Of a DNA stretch of 64,000 bases, positions 45,463 through 54,801 are shown in pieces. The DNA comes from Desulfovibrio sp. Its GTDB lineage: Bacteria > Desulfobacterota > Desulfovibrionia > Desulfovibrionales > Desulfovibrionaceae. Made by a program: the position numbers and the translations under genes. Location: positions 17,146 through 81,145 of the forward strand of contig JAIKXS010000010.1 in assembly GCA_024683955.1 (NCBI GenBank), given 5' to 3'. Below the pieces are notes generated by a model. That model saw nothing but the letters and a program-made list of their open reading frames with translations. It ran no database searches and was not told where the DNA came from. Position 1 is the stretch's first letter; the number at the start of each line of letters is the position of its first letter.

Positions 45463-46116
45463 GTGCGACGATGCAAGTTCACGGCCTATCCGGTAGGCCT
45501 CCTGACAGTCCAGCGGCCATTTGTTCGTACGGCTGGCCATCTTTGCCGACTCCTCAAAAATGGAGGACTCGTACCTGGAATAGTCGTCAAACTGGTAGGT
45601 ATCGTAGGCCCAGAGCTGCCTCGGCTTCATACGAAAATGCTGGGTGATTGTCATCTCAAGCATATCAAGGCGCTCACGCATGCGAAACTGCTCCACGTGC
45701 GCCTCGGTCATGTTCATCGTGAGAAAAAGCGCCGACGGCATGACCTTCGGAAAAACCGTGGGAATCTCCCGGCTGTAGAGATAGTTGGAAAAAAAGAGAC
45801 GTTCAAAAAAGGCCAGGAACCCCGATGACACATTCATGAAATAGATCGGGGATCCAAGAAGAAGCGCATCCACCTCCCTGATTCTCTCAAGAACAGGTGA
45901 GAGATCGTCCTTCATGGCACAGATACCGTGCTCCCTGTCTTTGCGCTTACAGGAAAAGCAGCTGATACACCCTCTGTATCGCAGACGGTAGAGGTGCACA
46001 AGTTCCGTTTCGGCGCCGCAGTCACGGGCACCCTTCAACGCTTCTTCAAGAAGCGTCGCCGTATTTCCGCTGCGTCTCGGGCTTCCGTTGATGGCTAAAA
46101 CTCGTTTTGCGGACAT
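45457..46116 (-). CDS. NADPH-dependent FMN reductase-like protein with iron-sulfur flavoprotein cysteine motif
   Basis: 219 residues from the ATG at 46116 with AAAGGAGGAG upstream; the longer frame reaches into dxs. The flavodoxin-like fold has INGSPRRSGNTATLLEEAL (FMN phosphate loop), LLLGSPIYFMNVSS and a C-terminal helix. CISCFSCKRKDREHGIC near residues 50-66 matches the C-x2-C-x2-C-x9-C cluster resembling that of archaeal iron-sulfur flavoproteins, so it may hold a [4Fe-4S] cluster. Such proteins reduce quinones, oxygen species or other electron acceptors; the actual substrate is unknown. It lies 34 bases after dxs, so may be co-transcribed. Confidence 0.82.
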   Translation of the reverse strand: MSAKRVLAINGSPRRSGNTATLLEEALKGARDCGAETELVHLYRLRYRGCISCFSCKRKDREHGICAMKDDLSPVLERIREVDALLLGSPIYFMNVSSGFLAFFERLFFSNYLYSREIPTVFPKVMPSALFLTMNMTEAHVEQFRMRERLDMLEMTITQHFRMKPRQLWAYDTYQFDDYSRYESSIFEESAKMASRTNKWPLDCQEAYRIGRELASSHE

Positions 46117-46150
46117 ATTCTCCTCCTTTAAACACGAGGGCACCAGGGAT

Positions 46151-48058
46151 CTAGCTTCCGCTCTCAACCTTCCTGTAGAAGGCCACAACACGGCTTGCGA
46201 TGCAATGTCCCCTGAGCCCCAGCGATTCCCGGAGCTCGAGCTGCGTTCCGTGCTCAACAAAGGCATCAGGGAGACCTATACGCAAAACGTGGACCCCGGA
46301 AAGACGTTCCTCGTCAGCAAGAAGCTCGAGAACGGCCGAGCCAAATCCTCCGGCAAGGACCCCGTCTTCGACCGTGACGAGATAACGAACACGTCCTGCA
46401 ATCGAAAGAATCTCCTCGCGGGGAAGGGGCTTAACCCACACGGGGTCAAAGACCATGGGAGAAAAGCCAAGCTCTTTTTCGATGGCAATGGCCGCCTCAA
46501 GAGAGGGGTGGACACGGTTTCCGCAGGGAATAAGGGCAATCTTCTCCCCCTCCCGCAAAAGCTCGCCGCGTCCCGTCTCAAGGATACGCGCCTCGGGCTC
46601 CAGTTCGACCCCGAATCCCACACCCCTCGGATAACGGAGTGCCACAGGACCCTCAATGGCAAGGGCCGTTCTGAGGGCGTGCTGAAGCATGTTCTCATCC
46701 CGTGGGGCCAGGATCTGGAGATTCGGGATTTCCCTGAGATAGCTCATGTCAAAGACGCCATGGTGGGTTGCGCCATCCTCGCCGACAAGACCTGCCCTGT
46801 CCACCGCAAAGGTCACGGGAAGGTTCTGCAGACAGACGTCATGGATGATCTGATCAAAACTCCGCTGCAGAAAGGTGGAGTAAATCGCCACGACAGGCCT
46901 CAGGCCCTGTGTGGCAAGACCTGCCGCAAAGGTCACGGCATGCTGCTCACAAATCCCCGTGTCAACGAAGCGGTCAGGGAAGGTGTCCCTGAAGAGGGCC
47001 GTACCCGTCCCTTCAGGCATGGCGGCCGTGATGGCTATGATGCGGCTGTCCTCACGGGCGAAGCGGACAAGGCTTTCGGCAAAGATCTTTGTAAAAGAGG
47101 GGAAATTCTTCTTCTTCGGTATGGAGAGACCTGTTTCGGGCAAAAACGAACCGACGCCGTGAAACTTTGTCGGATTCTCCTCGGCCGGCTGGTACCCCTT
47201 CCCCTTCCTTGTCCGGACGTGAAGAAGAACCGGTCCGTCGGTGACGGTTGCGGCCATCTGCAGATGTCTCAACAGGGAAGAGAGATCATGGCCGTCCACG
47301 GGGCCTATGTAATTGAAATGCAGGGCCTCAAAGAGCATGCCGGGCGTAAAGAAGGATTTGAAGCTCAGTTCTCCCCGTTCTGCGTAGTGGGCAAGTTTTC
47401 CTCCTATATGAGGAATGGAACGCAGAAAATGCAGGACGTTGCGCCGGTGTTCGCGTACCCACTGGCTTGAGAGGGTACGGGAGAGGACAAGGGAAAGAGC
47501 TCCCACGTTGGGCGAGATGGACATTTCATTGTCGTTCAAAACGACAATAAGGCGTCTGCCCATATGACCGGCCAGATTCAATCCCTCAAACGCCTCGCCG
47601 GCCGTCATGGCGCCGTCTCCTATGACGGCGATCACATGATGGGAGAGACCCTTGAGATCCCTTGCCATGGCAAAGCCAAGGGCCGCTGAAATGGAAGTTG
47701 AGGAGTGTCCGACACCAAAATGGTCGTAGGGACTTTCACTCATCTTGGGAAAGCCCGACAGGCCGTTGAGAGTCCGCAGGGTCCCAAACCGGTCCCGCCT
47801 TCCCGTCAGAAGCTTGTAGGCATAGCACTGATGCCCCACGTCCCAGACAAGTTTGTCGTGCTCAAGGTCAAAGACGGAGAGAAGGGCCAGGGTGAGTTCG
47901 ACAACGCCAAGGGAAGGAGCCAGGTGTCCGCCGTTTTTGCTCACGACCTCAACTATGCGGGCTCTGATCTCACTTGCGAGGATTTCCAGTTCGGCCCTGC
48001 TGAGTTTCGCCACATCGGAAGGACGGTCAATGCCATCGAGCAGCTGTGTCGCATCCAT
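46151..48058 (-). CDS. dxs: 1-Deoxy-D-xylulose-5-phosphate synthase
   Basis: 635 residues; the ATG at 48058 overlaps the ispA stop (TGATG), and a GTG three bases upstream is possible. The enzyme condenses pyruvate and glyceraldehyde-3-phosphate, the first step of the MEP pathway. Thiamine-diphosphate binding is seen in GDGAMTAGEAFEGLN with NDNEMSISPNVGAL. Also present are GGHLAPSLGVVELT, GVGHSSTSISAALG, DRAGLVGEDGATHHG and RYPRGVG. It closes the isoprenoid run from ispG. Confidence 0.96.
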   Translation of the reverse strand: MDATQLLDGIDRPSDVAKLSRAELEILASEIRARIVEVVSKNGGHLAPSLGVVELTLALLSVFDLEHDKLVWDVGHQCYAYKLLTGRRDRFGTLRTLNGLSGFPKMSESPYDHFGVGHSSTSISAALGFAMARDLKGLSHHVIAVIGDGAMTAGEAFEGLNLAGHMGRRLIVVLNDNEMSISPNVGALSLVLSRTLSSQWVREHRRNVLHFLRSIPHIGGKLAHYAERGELSFKSFFTPGMLFEALHFNYIGPVDGHDLSSLLRHLQMAATVTDGPVLLHVRTRKGKGYQPAEENPTKFHGVGSFLPETGLSIPKKKNFPSFTKIFAESLVRFAREDSRIIAITAAMPEGTGTALFRDTFPDRFVDTGICEQHAVTFAAGLATQGLRPVVAIYSTFLQRSFDQIIHDVCLQNLPVTFAVDRAGLVGEDGATHHGVFDMSYLREIPNLQILAPRDENMLQHALRTALAIEGPVALRYPRGVGFGVELEPEARILETGRGELLREGEKIALIPCGNRVHPSLEAAIAIEKELGFSPMVFDPVWVKPLPREEILSIAGRVRYLVTVEDGVLAGGFGSAVLELLADEERLSGVHVLRIGLPDAFVEHGTQLELRESLGLRGHCIASRVVAFYRKVESGS

Positions 48059-48942
48059 CACATGGCCCTTTCAACAATGTAGTCGCAAAGCGCGCGCAGG
48101 AAATCCGCGTCCTCTCCGGAAAACCGGGAAAGACAGCCGGCTGCGCCAGCCGCCTGCGTTTTGGCAAGTCGTCTGCTCTCGTCAAGGCCCACGAGGGATG
48201 GATAGGTCACCTTGCCGTTCGCCTCGTCGGAATGAACGGGCTTTCCGAGTGTCTTTGCGTCCGACGTCACGTCAAGGATGTCGTCGACGATCTGAAAGGC
48301 CGTGCCAAGAGAGGAGCCGAAGGTGTCAATGACCGCCCGATCCTCCCGTGTGGCACCTGCCAGGAGCGCGCCCGTTGTACAGGAGGCCCGGAAGAGTTCC
48401 CCTGTTTTGAGGGCCTGCATGGTTTTCAGAGCCTCGAGTGAGGTGCCCGACCGGCCCGTAAGCGCCATATCAAGGGCCTGACCGCCCACCATGCCCGGAG
48501 AACCCGCGGCAAAGGCAAGCTCGGAAACCGCTTCCAATAGCGACGATGGCGGAACATCAGCCTGCGTCATGAGACGAAAGGCGTCCGTCAGCAGCGCATC
48601 GCCCGCCAGAAGGGCTGTCGCCTCGGAAAATGCCTTATGATTTGAAGGTCTGCCCCGGCGCAGGTCATCGTTATCCATGCAGGGAAGATCGTCGTGAATG
48701 AGTGAATACGTGTGGATCATCTCGATGGCCGCGGCAAAGGGCAAAGCACGTGTTTCAGCAAGTCCGAAGAGATGGGCGACCGTGAGGCAGAGGACGGGAC
48801 GCAGCCGTTTCCCGCCCGCCATAAGACTGTAGCGCATGGAGGAGGCAAGAACGGGATCCCCGGCATCCGAAGGGATGCCGCCAAGACGGTCTTCCACCAT
48901 GGCCCGGCGTTTCGAAAAGAGGGGTTCTAACGAATCAATCAC
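48058..48942 (-). CDS. ispA: Farnesyl (polyprenyl) diphosphate synthase
   Basis: 294 residues from the GTG at 48942, which has AGGAG five bases upstream; an in-frame GTG at 48948 overlaps that site. It condenses isopentenyl diphosphate with allylic primers. The first aspartate-rich motif is HDDLPCMDND followed by RRGRPSNHKAF; the second is DDILDVTSD. GGKRLRP and the GQALDM segment also fit. Short-chain length and the two-residue insertion in the first motif fit bacterial farnesyl or geranylgeranyl synthases. Its stop overlaps the dxs start. Confidence 0.93.
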   Translation of the reverse strand: MIDSLEPLFSKRRAMVEDRLGGIPSDAGDPVLASSMRYSLMAGGKRLRPVLCLTVAHLFGLAETRALPFAAAIEMIHTYSLIHDDLPCMDNDDLRRGRPSNHKAFSEATALLAGDALLTDAFRLMTQADVPPSSLLEAVSELAFAAGSPGMVGGQALDMALTGRSGTSLEALKTMQALKTGELFRASCTTGALLAGATREDRAVIDTFGSSLGTAFQIVDDILDVTSDAKTLGKPVHSDEANGKVTYPSLVGLDESRRLAKTQAAGAAGCLSRFSGEDADFLRALCDYIVERAM

Positions 48943-49053
48943 AAACACTCCTAAATACGTGGAAGAAATCGTACGGGAAGAAGAGGGGCGTACTGCGACA
49001 TCGGCGAGGTCCCCTCACGGCCGGGAATTCTGACATACGGACAGGGGTGAACG

Positions 49054-49299
49054 CTAAAAGGGGACATCGTCGGAGGAGAGGGGCGTCTCTTCCCCCTCCT
49101 GCCACTTGGTAAGCTGATGCCGGGCTGACTCGAGCATGGATTTGCAGCGCTTTGAGCAGAGCATCCCTTCCTGAAAAAGCGACATCCCCCTGTCAAGGGA
49201 GATGGAGCCTGATTCAAGCTCACCAACAATGTCCTTAAGTCTTGAAAAATTCTGCTCAAACGCTTCAAAGTTTTCGCAGGAAGCCTGGGTATCGTCCAT
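49054..49299 (-). CDS. xseB: Exodeoxyribonuclease VII small subunit
   Basis: 81 residues; GGAGG lies five bases before the ATG. The conserved segment is FSRLKDIVGELESGSISLDRGMSLFQEGM. Several XseB subunits wrap around XseA to give the active single-strand exonuclease. Together with xseA upstream by 77 bases it makes the full enzyme. Confidence 0.93.
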   Translation of the reverse strand: MDDTQASCENFEAFEQNFSRLKDIVGELESGSISLDRGMSLFQEGMLCSKRCKSMLESARHQLTKWQEGEETPLSSDDVPF

Positions 49300-49376
49300 A
49301 GTTCCTCCAAGAGGCCTGCTGAGGCCGTCTTCTTCCCAAAGATATCCTTAACGGACAGGCCGTTACAAACGCCCGA

Positions 49377-50861
49377 TCAGTTGGCGATCTCTTCCGTGCC
49401 GTTGCCCCTCACACCACCCTTCGTAAGGATTTGCACCCCAAGGCTTCCGTCACGGAGAATGGCCGTGACGCGCTCGCCCTCGGCGACCGAGGAAGCACTT
49501 GTCACAACGTCTCCGTTCTCACGTTCAATCACGGCGTACCCGCGCTGCAGAATGGCCATGGGGCTCTCATTGGCAAGGACACGATCCATGGTTGTGAGCT
49601 CCGCAACCAGGGCCGAGATGTGCCGGGAGATATGATTCGTCAGACGCGTCTCCCTCAAAAGCCGTGCCTGCTCACGCTCCGTCAGCATTTTTTCCAGTTC
49701 AAAGCCAAGGCGTGTCTCAAGATGACGCAGGGTCACAAGCTTCTGGTCCACGTGGGTTGGCGGCAGGGCCTCGCGAAGTCGTTCCCTGAGTCGCACGAGA
49801 CCGAGGCTCTTCTGTCCGAGAAAATTCAGAATGGCCGAGGAGAGGGTTTGATCAGCATGAGAGAGACGTTCGGTAAGGAGAAGAAGGCGTTTTTTGGGCG
49901 AGGCAAGGATGAGGGCCCGCTTCTCCTGGGAGAGAGCATCCAAAAGGCGTTCAAGAAGCCTCGCCATATGCGTTGCGAGACGGTTTTCACCGGCCTGCAC
50001 CTGCTCGAGCAAAAGAGTCCGCGGATCCCAGAGAAGTTCCGCCGCATGAGTCGGGGTTGCGGCCCGGAGGTCCGCCGTCATATCGGCGAGGGTTGTGTCG
50101 ATCTCATGCCCGATGCCCGCGAGTACCGGAATTTTTGAGGCAAAGACCGCCTGCGCCACGCACTCCTCGTTGAAGCACCAGAGGTCCTCAAGACTCCCGC
50201 CGCCGCGGATGAGGACAATCACCTCGGCCCAGTTCTGGCTGTTGACCGTCTCGATGGCGTTGACAATGGCCGGTGCAGCCTCGGCACCCTGTACAAGCGT
50301 CGGAAACAGGCGGATATGTGAGGAAAGACCCCGGTCGCGAGCGATTTTTAAGAAGTCGTGGATCGCGGCGCCCTGCTCGCTTGTGATCAGGGCCACACGG
50401 GCCGGGTTTCTGGAAACCGGGCGTTTGCGCTCCTGCGCAAAGAAGCCAAGGGCCGCCAGACGTTCCTTCCTTGCTTCAAACGCCTGGGCGAGCATGCCTA
50501 TGCCGCTCGGCACGATCTGCTCAACAACAAGCTGACAGGTGCCGCGGCCGGGATAGAAGGTGATCTTGCCGGAGCAGAGAAACTCCCCGCCCTTTTCAAG
50601 AGCCGTCTCCGTCACGCCCGGTGAGGAGAAGACTTCTCCCGTCAGAGGGTCGACCTGGCGTGAGGTGTGGTACTTCCGTCCCGAAAACCAGACACAGGAA
50701 AGCTGGGAGGAGGCATCTTTCAGGGTAAAATAGGTATGCCCCGCAGAAGATGTATAGGCCTTGCTCACTTCGCCCCGGATCCAGACCAGGAAAAAGCTCG
50801 TTTCAAGGACGGTTTTCAGCTTCTGCGTCACTTCTGTGACGGAATAGACACTGTTTTGCAC
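49377..50861 (-). CDS. xseA: Exodeoxyribonuclease VII large subunit
   Basis: 494 residues from a GTG that has GGGGAG six bases upstream. The N-terminal OB-fold (about 5-110) starts YSVTEVTQKLKTVLE and has GHTYFTLKDASSQL. The catalytic middle holds GVALITSEQGAAIHDFLKIARDRG-like sequence (here ARVALITSEQ), IRGGGSLEDLWCFNEE and AGIGHEIDTTLADMTADLRAATPTHAAEL, the last with the active histidine and aspartate. A long helical region follows. It degrades single-stranded DNA from either end. It starts 21 bases after proS. Confidence 0.95.
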   Translation of the reverse strand: MQNSVYSVTEVTQKLKTVLETSFFLVWIRGEVSKAYTSSAGHTYFTLKDASSQLSCVWFSGRKYHTSRQVDPLTGEVFSSPGVTETALEKGGEFLCSGKITFYPGRGTCQLVVEQIVPSGIGMLAQAFEARKERLAALGFFAQERKRPVSRNPARVALITSEQGAAIHDFLKIARDRGLSSHIRLFPTLVQGAEAAPAIVNAIETVNSQNWAEVIVLIRGGGSLEDLWCFNEECVAQAVFASKIPVLAGIGHEIDTTLADMTADLRAATPTHAAELLWDPRTLLLEQVQAGENRLATHMARLLERLLDALSQEKRALILASPKKRLLLLTERLSHADQTLSSAILNFLGQKSLGLVRLRERLREALPPTHVDQKLVTLRHLETRLGFELEKMLTEREQARLLRETRLTNHISRHISALVAELTTMDRVLANESPMAILQRGYAVIERENGDVVTSASSVAEGERVTAILRDGSLGVQILTKGGVRGNGTEEIAN

Positions 50862-50882
50862 TGAGGCTCCCCAGACCTTGCC

Positions 50883-52616
50883 TTAAACCTTGCTCTGACG
50901 GTTCCAGCTTTCGTACACAGTCTTTTGCCATGCGCTGAAGGCGTCGGCGAACTTCGAAAGTTCAAGGCTGCCCTTTTCCTTTGTGAGTCTGTTTGTGCAC
51001 TCGCAAATCCCCTTTTCCATGCTCTTTCTCCCGATCACAAGCTGGAGGGGGATGCCGAGCAGGTCGGCGTCCTTAAACTTCACACCGGCACGCTCGTCGC
51101 GATCGTCAAGCAGAACTTCGATGCCCATGGATGAAAGGGTATCGTGAAGTGCCTGTGCCTTGGCTGACACATCGGCATTTTTCACGTCAAGATTCAGAAG
51201 GATAACTTCAAACGGTGCGATATTCGGCGGGAAGATAATGCCGTTCTCGTCATTATTCTGTTCAATGGCCGCGGCCACGATACGTGATATGCCGATGCCG
51301 TAGCAGCCCATGATCATGGGGGTTTCTGTCCCGTTCTCCGTAAGATAGGTGGCGTGCATGGCTTCGCTGTATTTCGTGCCGAGCATGAAAATGTGGCCGA
51401 CCTCAATGCCCTTGGTGAGACGGACCTCCCCTCCGCAGCGCGGGCAGGGATCCTGTTCCGTGATGGTACGAAGGTCCGCGTAGGCGTCAATGCGGCAATC
51501 CCTTGCAAGATCCACGTGCACAAGGTGCGTATCGCCCTTGTTTGCACCGCACACATAATCGTTTCCACGGGCAAGGGTGGCGTCCGCGTAGAGCGGCACG
51601 GAAAGACCGATGGGGCCGGCAAATCCGAGAGGCGCGTTGGTAACCCGGCGAACCTCCTCGGGATCAGCCAGTTCCGCTTCATTGGCTCCGAGATACCGGC
51701 ACAGCTTCACATCGTTCACTTCATGGTCCCCCCGCACAAGGACCGCAACGGTTTTGCCGTCAACGCGGAAAAGCATGGTCTTGATGACCGATTCCGGGGC
51801 AACGCCCAGAAGGGAGGAGACCTCCTGCACACTGTGGGCCTTCGGGGTTGCGACCTCCTCCGCCGGAGGACAGGGGGAAAGGGCCGGAGCCTCCTTTTCC
51901 GCCACCGGAGCCCGCTCGACGTTTGCGGCAAAGGAGCAATTTCTGCAGTAACAGATGGTGTCCTCGCCGGAATCTGCCAGAACCATGAACTCGTGGGAGA
52001 ACGTGCCGCCGATCGACCCCGTATCAGCCTCAACAGGCCGGAAACGGAGACCCAAACGCTTGAAAATGCGCGTATAGCACTCGTGCATGAGTCTGTAGCT
52101 TTCCTGAGCCCCGTTCAGATCCGCATCGTAGGAATAGCCGTCCTTCATGACAAATTCCCGCCCCCGCATGAGACCGAAACGGGGACGCATTTCGTCCCTG
52201 AACTTGGTGTGGAGCTGATACAGACGCAGAGGCAGCTGACGGTAGCTTTTGACCTCACCACGCACAAGGTCGGTCATGACCTCCTCGTGGGTCGGCCCCA
52301 GACAGTATTCACGGTCGTTTCTGTCGCGGAAACGCAAAAGCTCCTTTCCGTAATGCTCCCAGCGGCCCGTTTCCTTCCAGAGATCCCCAGGCTGCACCAT
52401 GGGAAGAAGCACTTCCTGAAAGCCCGAGGCGTCCATTTCCTCTCGCACAATCCGGGCGATCTTGTTCATGACCCTGAGGCCGAGCGGAAGATAGGTGTAG
52501 AGACCGCTCGTCAGTTTTCTGATCATACCGGCGCGAAGAAGGAGCTTATGGCTTATGACTTCGGCATCGGCAGGACATTCCTTCAATGTGGGAATATAGA
52601 GTGAGGAAAAAAGCAT
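50883..52616 (-). CDS. proS: Prolyl-tRNA synthetase, bacterial type
   Basis: 577 residues from the ATG at 52616; the extra 24 codons upstream lack conservation. Class II motifs are visible ([38 protein letters not shown] with [10 protein letters not shown], and TFSHEFMVL). The YbaK-type editing domain that removes mis-charged alanine is inserted at about 240-380 ([39 protein letters not shown]). The C-terminal anticodon domain has [22 protein letters not shown]. The gene lies between ispG and xseA in a minus-strand series. Confidence 0.96.
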   Translation of the reverse strand: MLFSSLYIPTLKECPADAEVISHKLLLRAGMIRKLTSGLYTYLPLGLRVMNKIARIVREEMDASGFQEVLLPMVQPGDLWKETGRWEHYGKELLRFRDRNDREYCLGPTHEEVMTDLVRGEVKSYRQLPLRLYQLHTKFRDEMRPRFGLMRGREFVMKDGYSYDADLNGAQESYRLMHECYTRIFKRLGLRFRPVEADTGSIGGTFSHEFMVLADSGEDTICYCRNCSFAANVERAPVAEKEAPALSPCPPAEEVATPKAHSVQEVSSLLGVAPESVIKTMLFRVDGKTVAVLVRGDHEVNDVKLCRYLGANEAELADPEEVRRVTNAPLGFAGPIGLSVPLYADATLARGNDYVCGANKGDTHLVHVDLARDCRIDAYADLRTITEQDPCPRCGGEVRLTKGIEVGHIFMLGTKYSEAMHATYLTENGTETPMIMGCYGIGISRIVAAAIEQNNDENGIIFPPNIAPFEVILLNLDVKNADVSAKAQALHDTLSSMGIEVLLDDRDERAGVKFKDADLLGIPLQLVIGRKSMEKGICECTNRLTKEKGSLELSKFADAFSAWQKTVYESWNRQSKV

Positions 52617-52837
52617 GGAGGCGAACCTTGCGCATCTAAAGGGTTGGAATCCCGGAAGGCCCCGGAAGAAATTCGGGGAACGGCACAAACCAAAATTTGA
52701 GATAAAAACGGACCACTAAAAGTGTACGGGACCTCAGGGGTCGGGTAATCGCATGAAAGAACGGCAGAAGAGGAAAGGGGCTCGGGGACGGAAGACCGCG
52801 CGCAACAAGAATCGGAACGCAGGAGAGAAAAAAGGCG

Positions 52838-53944
52838 TTACACAGCCTTTCCGCCCTTCGTTCCCTCTTCCTGCAGAAGAAGATCAAGCTCATGCAAAAA
52901 GGCGTTGAGAAGCGCCTCCTGTCCACGTACTGTACGCACAATCTGTCCTTTTTTAAAGATGATTCCCTTGTCTTTTCCGCCGGCGAGACCGATGTCTGCC
53001 TCCCTTGCCTCTCCAGGTCCGTTGACCACGCAGCCCATGACAGCGACCGTTATATTGGCCGTCGAGGTGGCGAGGGCGTTTTCAACGGCCCTTGCAAGGG
53101 AAAAGAGGTCTATCTCCGTACGTCCGCAGGTCGGACAGGAAATAATTTCAGGCCCGCGCTTTCGCAAGCCAAGTGCACGCAGAATCTCGTAGGCAACGGT
53201 CACTTCCTCTGCCGGATCTGCCGTGAGTGAAACACGGAGAGTGTCGCCGATTCCTTCATGGAGCAGGAGACCAAGTCCCACGGAACTCTTCACCGTGCCC
53301 CTGAGAAGTCCCCCGGCCTCCGTCACACCGATATGCAGGGGATAGTCCGTCCGCTCGTGCAAAAGACGGTAGGCTTCAAGGGTATTAAGAACGGAAGAGG
53401 ATTTGAGCGAAATTTTCAGATCATGAAAATGAAGGTCTTCGAGAAGACGCACATGCCCCAGTGCGCTTTCGACCATGGCCTGCGGCGTCGGACCGCCATA
53501 CCTGGCAAGGAGCCTTTTTTCCAGGGATCCCGAATTCACGCCGACCCGTATGACGGACCCGTTGGCTTTGGCCGCACTCACGACCTCACGTACAGGCCGT
53601 TCACCCCCGATATTGCCGGGATTGATGCGTATGCCCTCAAAGCCCGCATCAAGAGCCGCAAGTGCCAGGCGGTAATCAAAATGGATATCGGCTATCAATG
53701 GAAGAGATGTGCCGGCCCTGATCTCAGGCAAAACCTTTGCGGCAGCCTCATCCGGAACAGCAAGGCGTACGGCCTCACAGCCCCGCGCGGCAAGGCGTGC
53801 TATCTGCGCAAGCGTTGCCTCCGGGTCACGGGTGTCCGTGTTGGTCATGCTCTGCACAACAACGGGCGCACCACCTCCGAGAGGCAGAGAGCCCAGATGA
53901 ATCTGCCGTGTCTTTTTCGTTGCACCCATCTGCGTTTGTTCCAC
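52838..53944 (-). CDS. ispG: (E)-4-hydroxy-3-methylbut-2-enyl-diphosphate synthase
   Basis: 368 residues from a GTG at 53944 with a weak GAGGGG upstream; an ATG at 53929 in the same frame is an alternative. The enzyme reduces MEcPP to HMBPP with a [4Fe-4S] cluster. The TIM-barrel N-terminus has VVVQSMTNTDTRD, LIADIHFDYRLAL and IRINPGNIG. The cluster cysteines are in CPTCGRTEIDL and AVMGCVVNGPGEA. It is the first gene of the isoprenoid/proS/xse run and is separated from proS by 221 bases. Confidence 0.95.
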   Translation of the reverse strand: MEQTQMGATKKTRQIHLGSLPLGGGAPVVVQSMTNTDTRDPEATLAQIARLAARGCEAVRLAVPDEAAAKVLPEIRAGTSLPLIADIHFDYRLALAALDAGFEGIRINPGNIGGERPVREVVSAAKANGSVIRVGVNSGSLEKRLLARYGGPTPQAMVESALGHVRLLEDLHFHDLKISLKSSSVLNTLEAYRLLHERTDYPLHIGVTEAGGLLRGTVKSSVGLGLLLHEGIGDTLRVSLTADPAEEVTVAYEILRALGLRKRGPEIISCPTCGRTEIDLFSLARAVENALATSTANITVAVMGCVVNGPGEAREADIGLAGGKDKGIIFKKGQIVRTVRGQEALLNAFLHELDLLLQEEGTKGGKAV

Positions 53945-54513
53945 GGAAAAAAGCCCCTCTTGCCAGCAGAACGGAAAATCCGCCTGCCGCCTGTACAGGT
54001 GAACGGCCTCCCTGCGACAACAAAGAGGTCAATGGTCGCAACCGTCCGCGTCACCGGGAAAAGGAAACTATGGAACGGGGCGTGTGTCAAGAAAAAAGAA
54101 CGGACCGCACGTTCTTACGGTATGGATGAAGGGCCTCCGTACAAACGCATACATGTACCAGAAGACTCGCAGAAACGAGAGGAAAGGAGAAGCCACGAAA
54201 AGAAAGGAGCACGGGACCTGGAAAGGAGGATCATGGAGGATACAGGGGGGATAGAGGGGCGCTCTTCCGGAGAGGGAAGAGAATTGACAGGGAGAAGGAC
54301 AAGGCTTTCCGTTATTACCTGGAACGGCCATGACCAAGAAGTGTGCGAAGGCGTCCCCGGACAGCAGGCCCGACCACGTCACCCATCAGGCAAAGGCAGA
54401 AGAAAAAGCACGCCGCAGATGCAGAGCGGCCTCTCTGCAAAACGGTCAGACGGTTCCGGGAATCCATAGAGGGGGCATATCCATTCGTGACTGGTGCCCC
54501 CCCATATGCCTCA
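53945..54513. other. Gap between the small HTH-like gene and ispG
   Basis: 569 bases, purine-rich on the plus strand between 54100 and 54320, with no convincing gene. It should contain the ispG promoter: a minus-strand TTGACA near 54088 has no proper -10. The right end holds a hairpin (54469-54512). Confidence 0.4.
54469..54512 (-). terminator. Hairpin at the end of the small HTH-like gene
   Basis: Just after the stop codon, GGGGGCA/TGCCCCC can pair, or an alternative outer GAGGCATAT/ATATGCC pairing can form. There is no clear T-tract, so terminator function is probable rather than certain. Confidence 0.5.
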
Positions 54514-54801
54514 TCAGTGTTTTAAATCGCAACGGGCGTCCCTGAGCAGGGTCACCCACCGTGTGATGCCCATGGCCTCACAGAGGTTGAAGAGCTCTCC
54601 TATACGGAATGTCTGCGGCTTTCTGTTTTCGCCCGTGCCCTGGCCGACAAGCAGGGCCTGCACCTTTCCCTTGGGATTGGCCATATACGGAAAGGCCATC
54701 CTGCCAAGAGCCGCATCGGAGAGCCTGAGTTCCTTCTTACGGTTTTTCAGGGCCTCCCGAATATAATTCTCAAGCGCGACTATTTCATTTTGAGTATACA
54801 T
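54514..54801 (-). CDS. Small protein, possible DNA-binding regulator
   Basis: 95 residues from the ATG at 54801 with GGAG seven bases upstream; the longer frame further upstream is not coding. The N-terminus is a charged helix (NEIVALENYIREALKNRKKEL). The rest (RLSDAALGRMAFPYMANP...FRIGELFNLCEAMGI) has the helix pattern of small Cro/C1-like HTH proteins, with RLSDAALGRMAF as first helices. I base this on pattern only. It is a single-gene unit in front of ispG. Confidence 0.65.
   Translation of the reverse strand: MYTQNEIVALENYIREALKNRKKELRLSDAALGRMAFPYMANPKGKVQALLVGQGTGENRKPQTFRIGELFNLCEAMGITRWVTLLRDARCDLKH

Noticed and set aside
46088..47470. 460-codon plus-strand frame
   Set aside because: Antisense to dxs; no domain and low-complexity composition.
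51354..54469. Long plus-strand frames opposite proS and ispG
   Set aside because: Antisense shadows; the part running past ispG into the gap is charged, repetitive and not conserved-looking.
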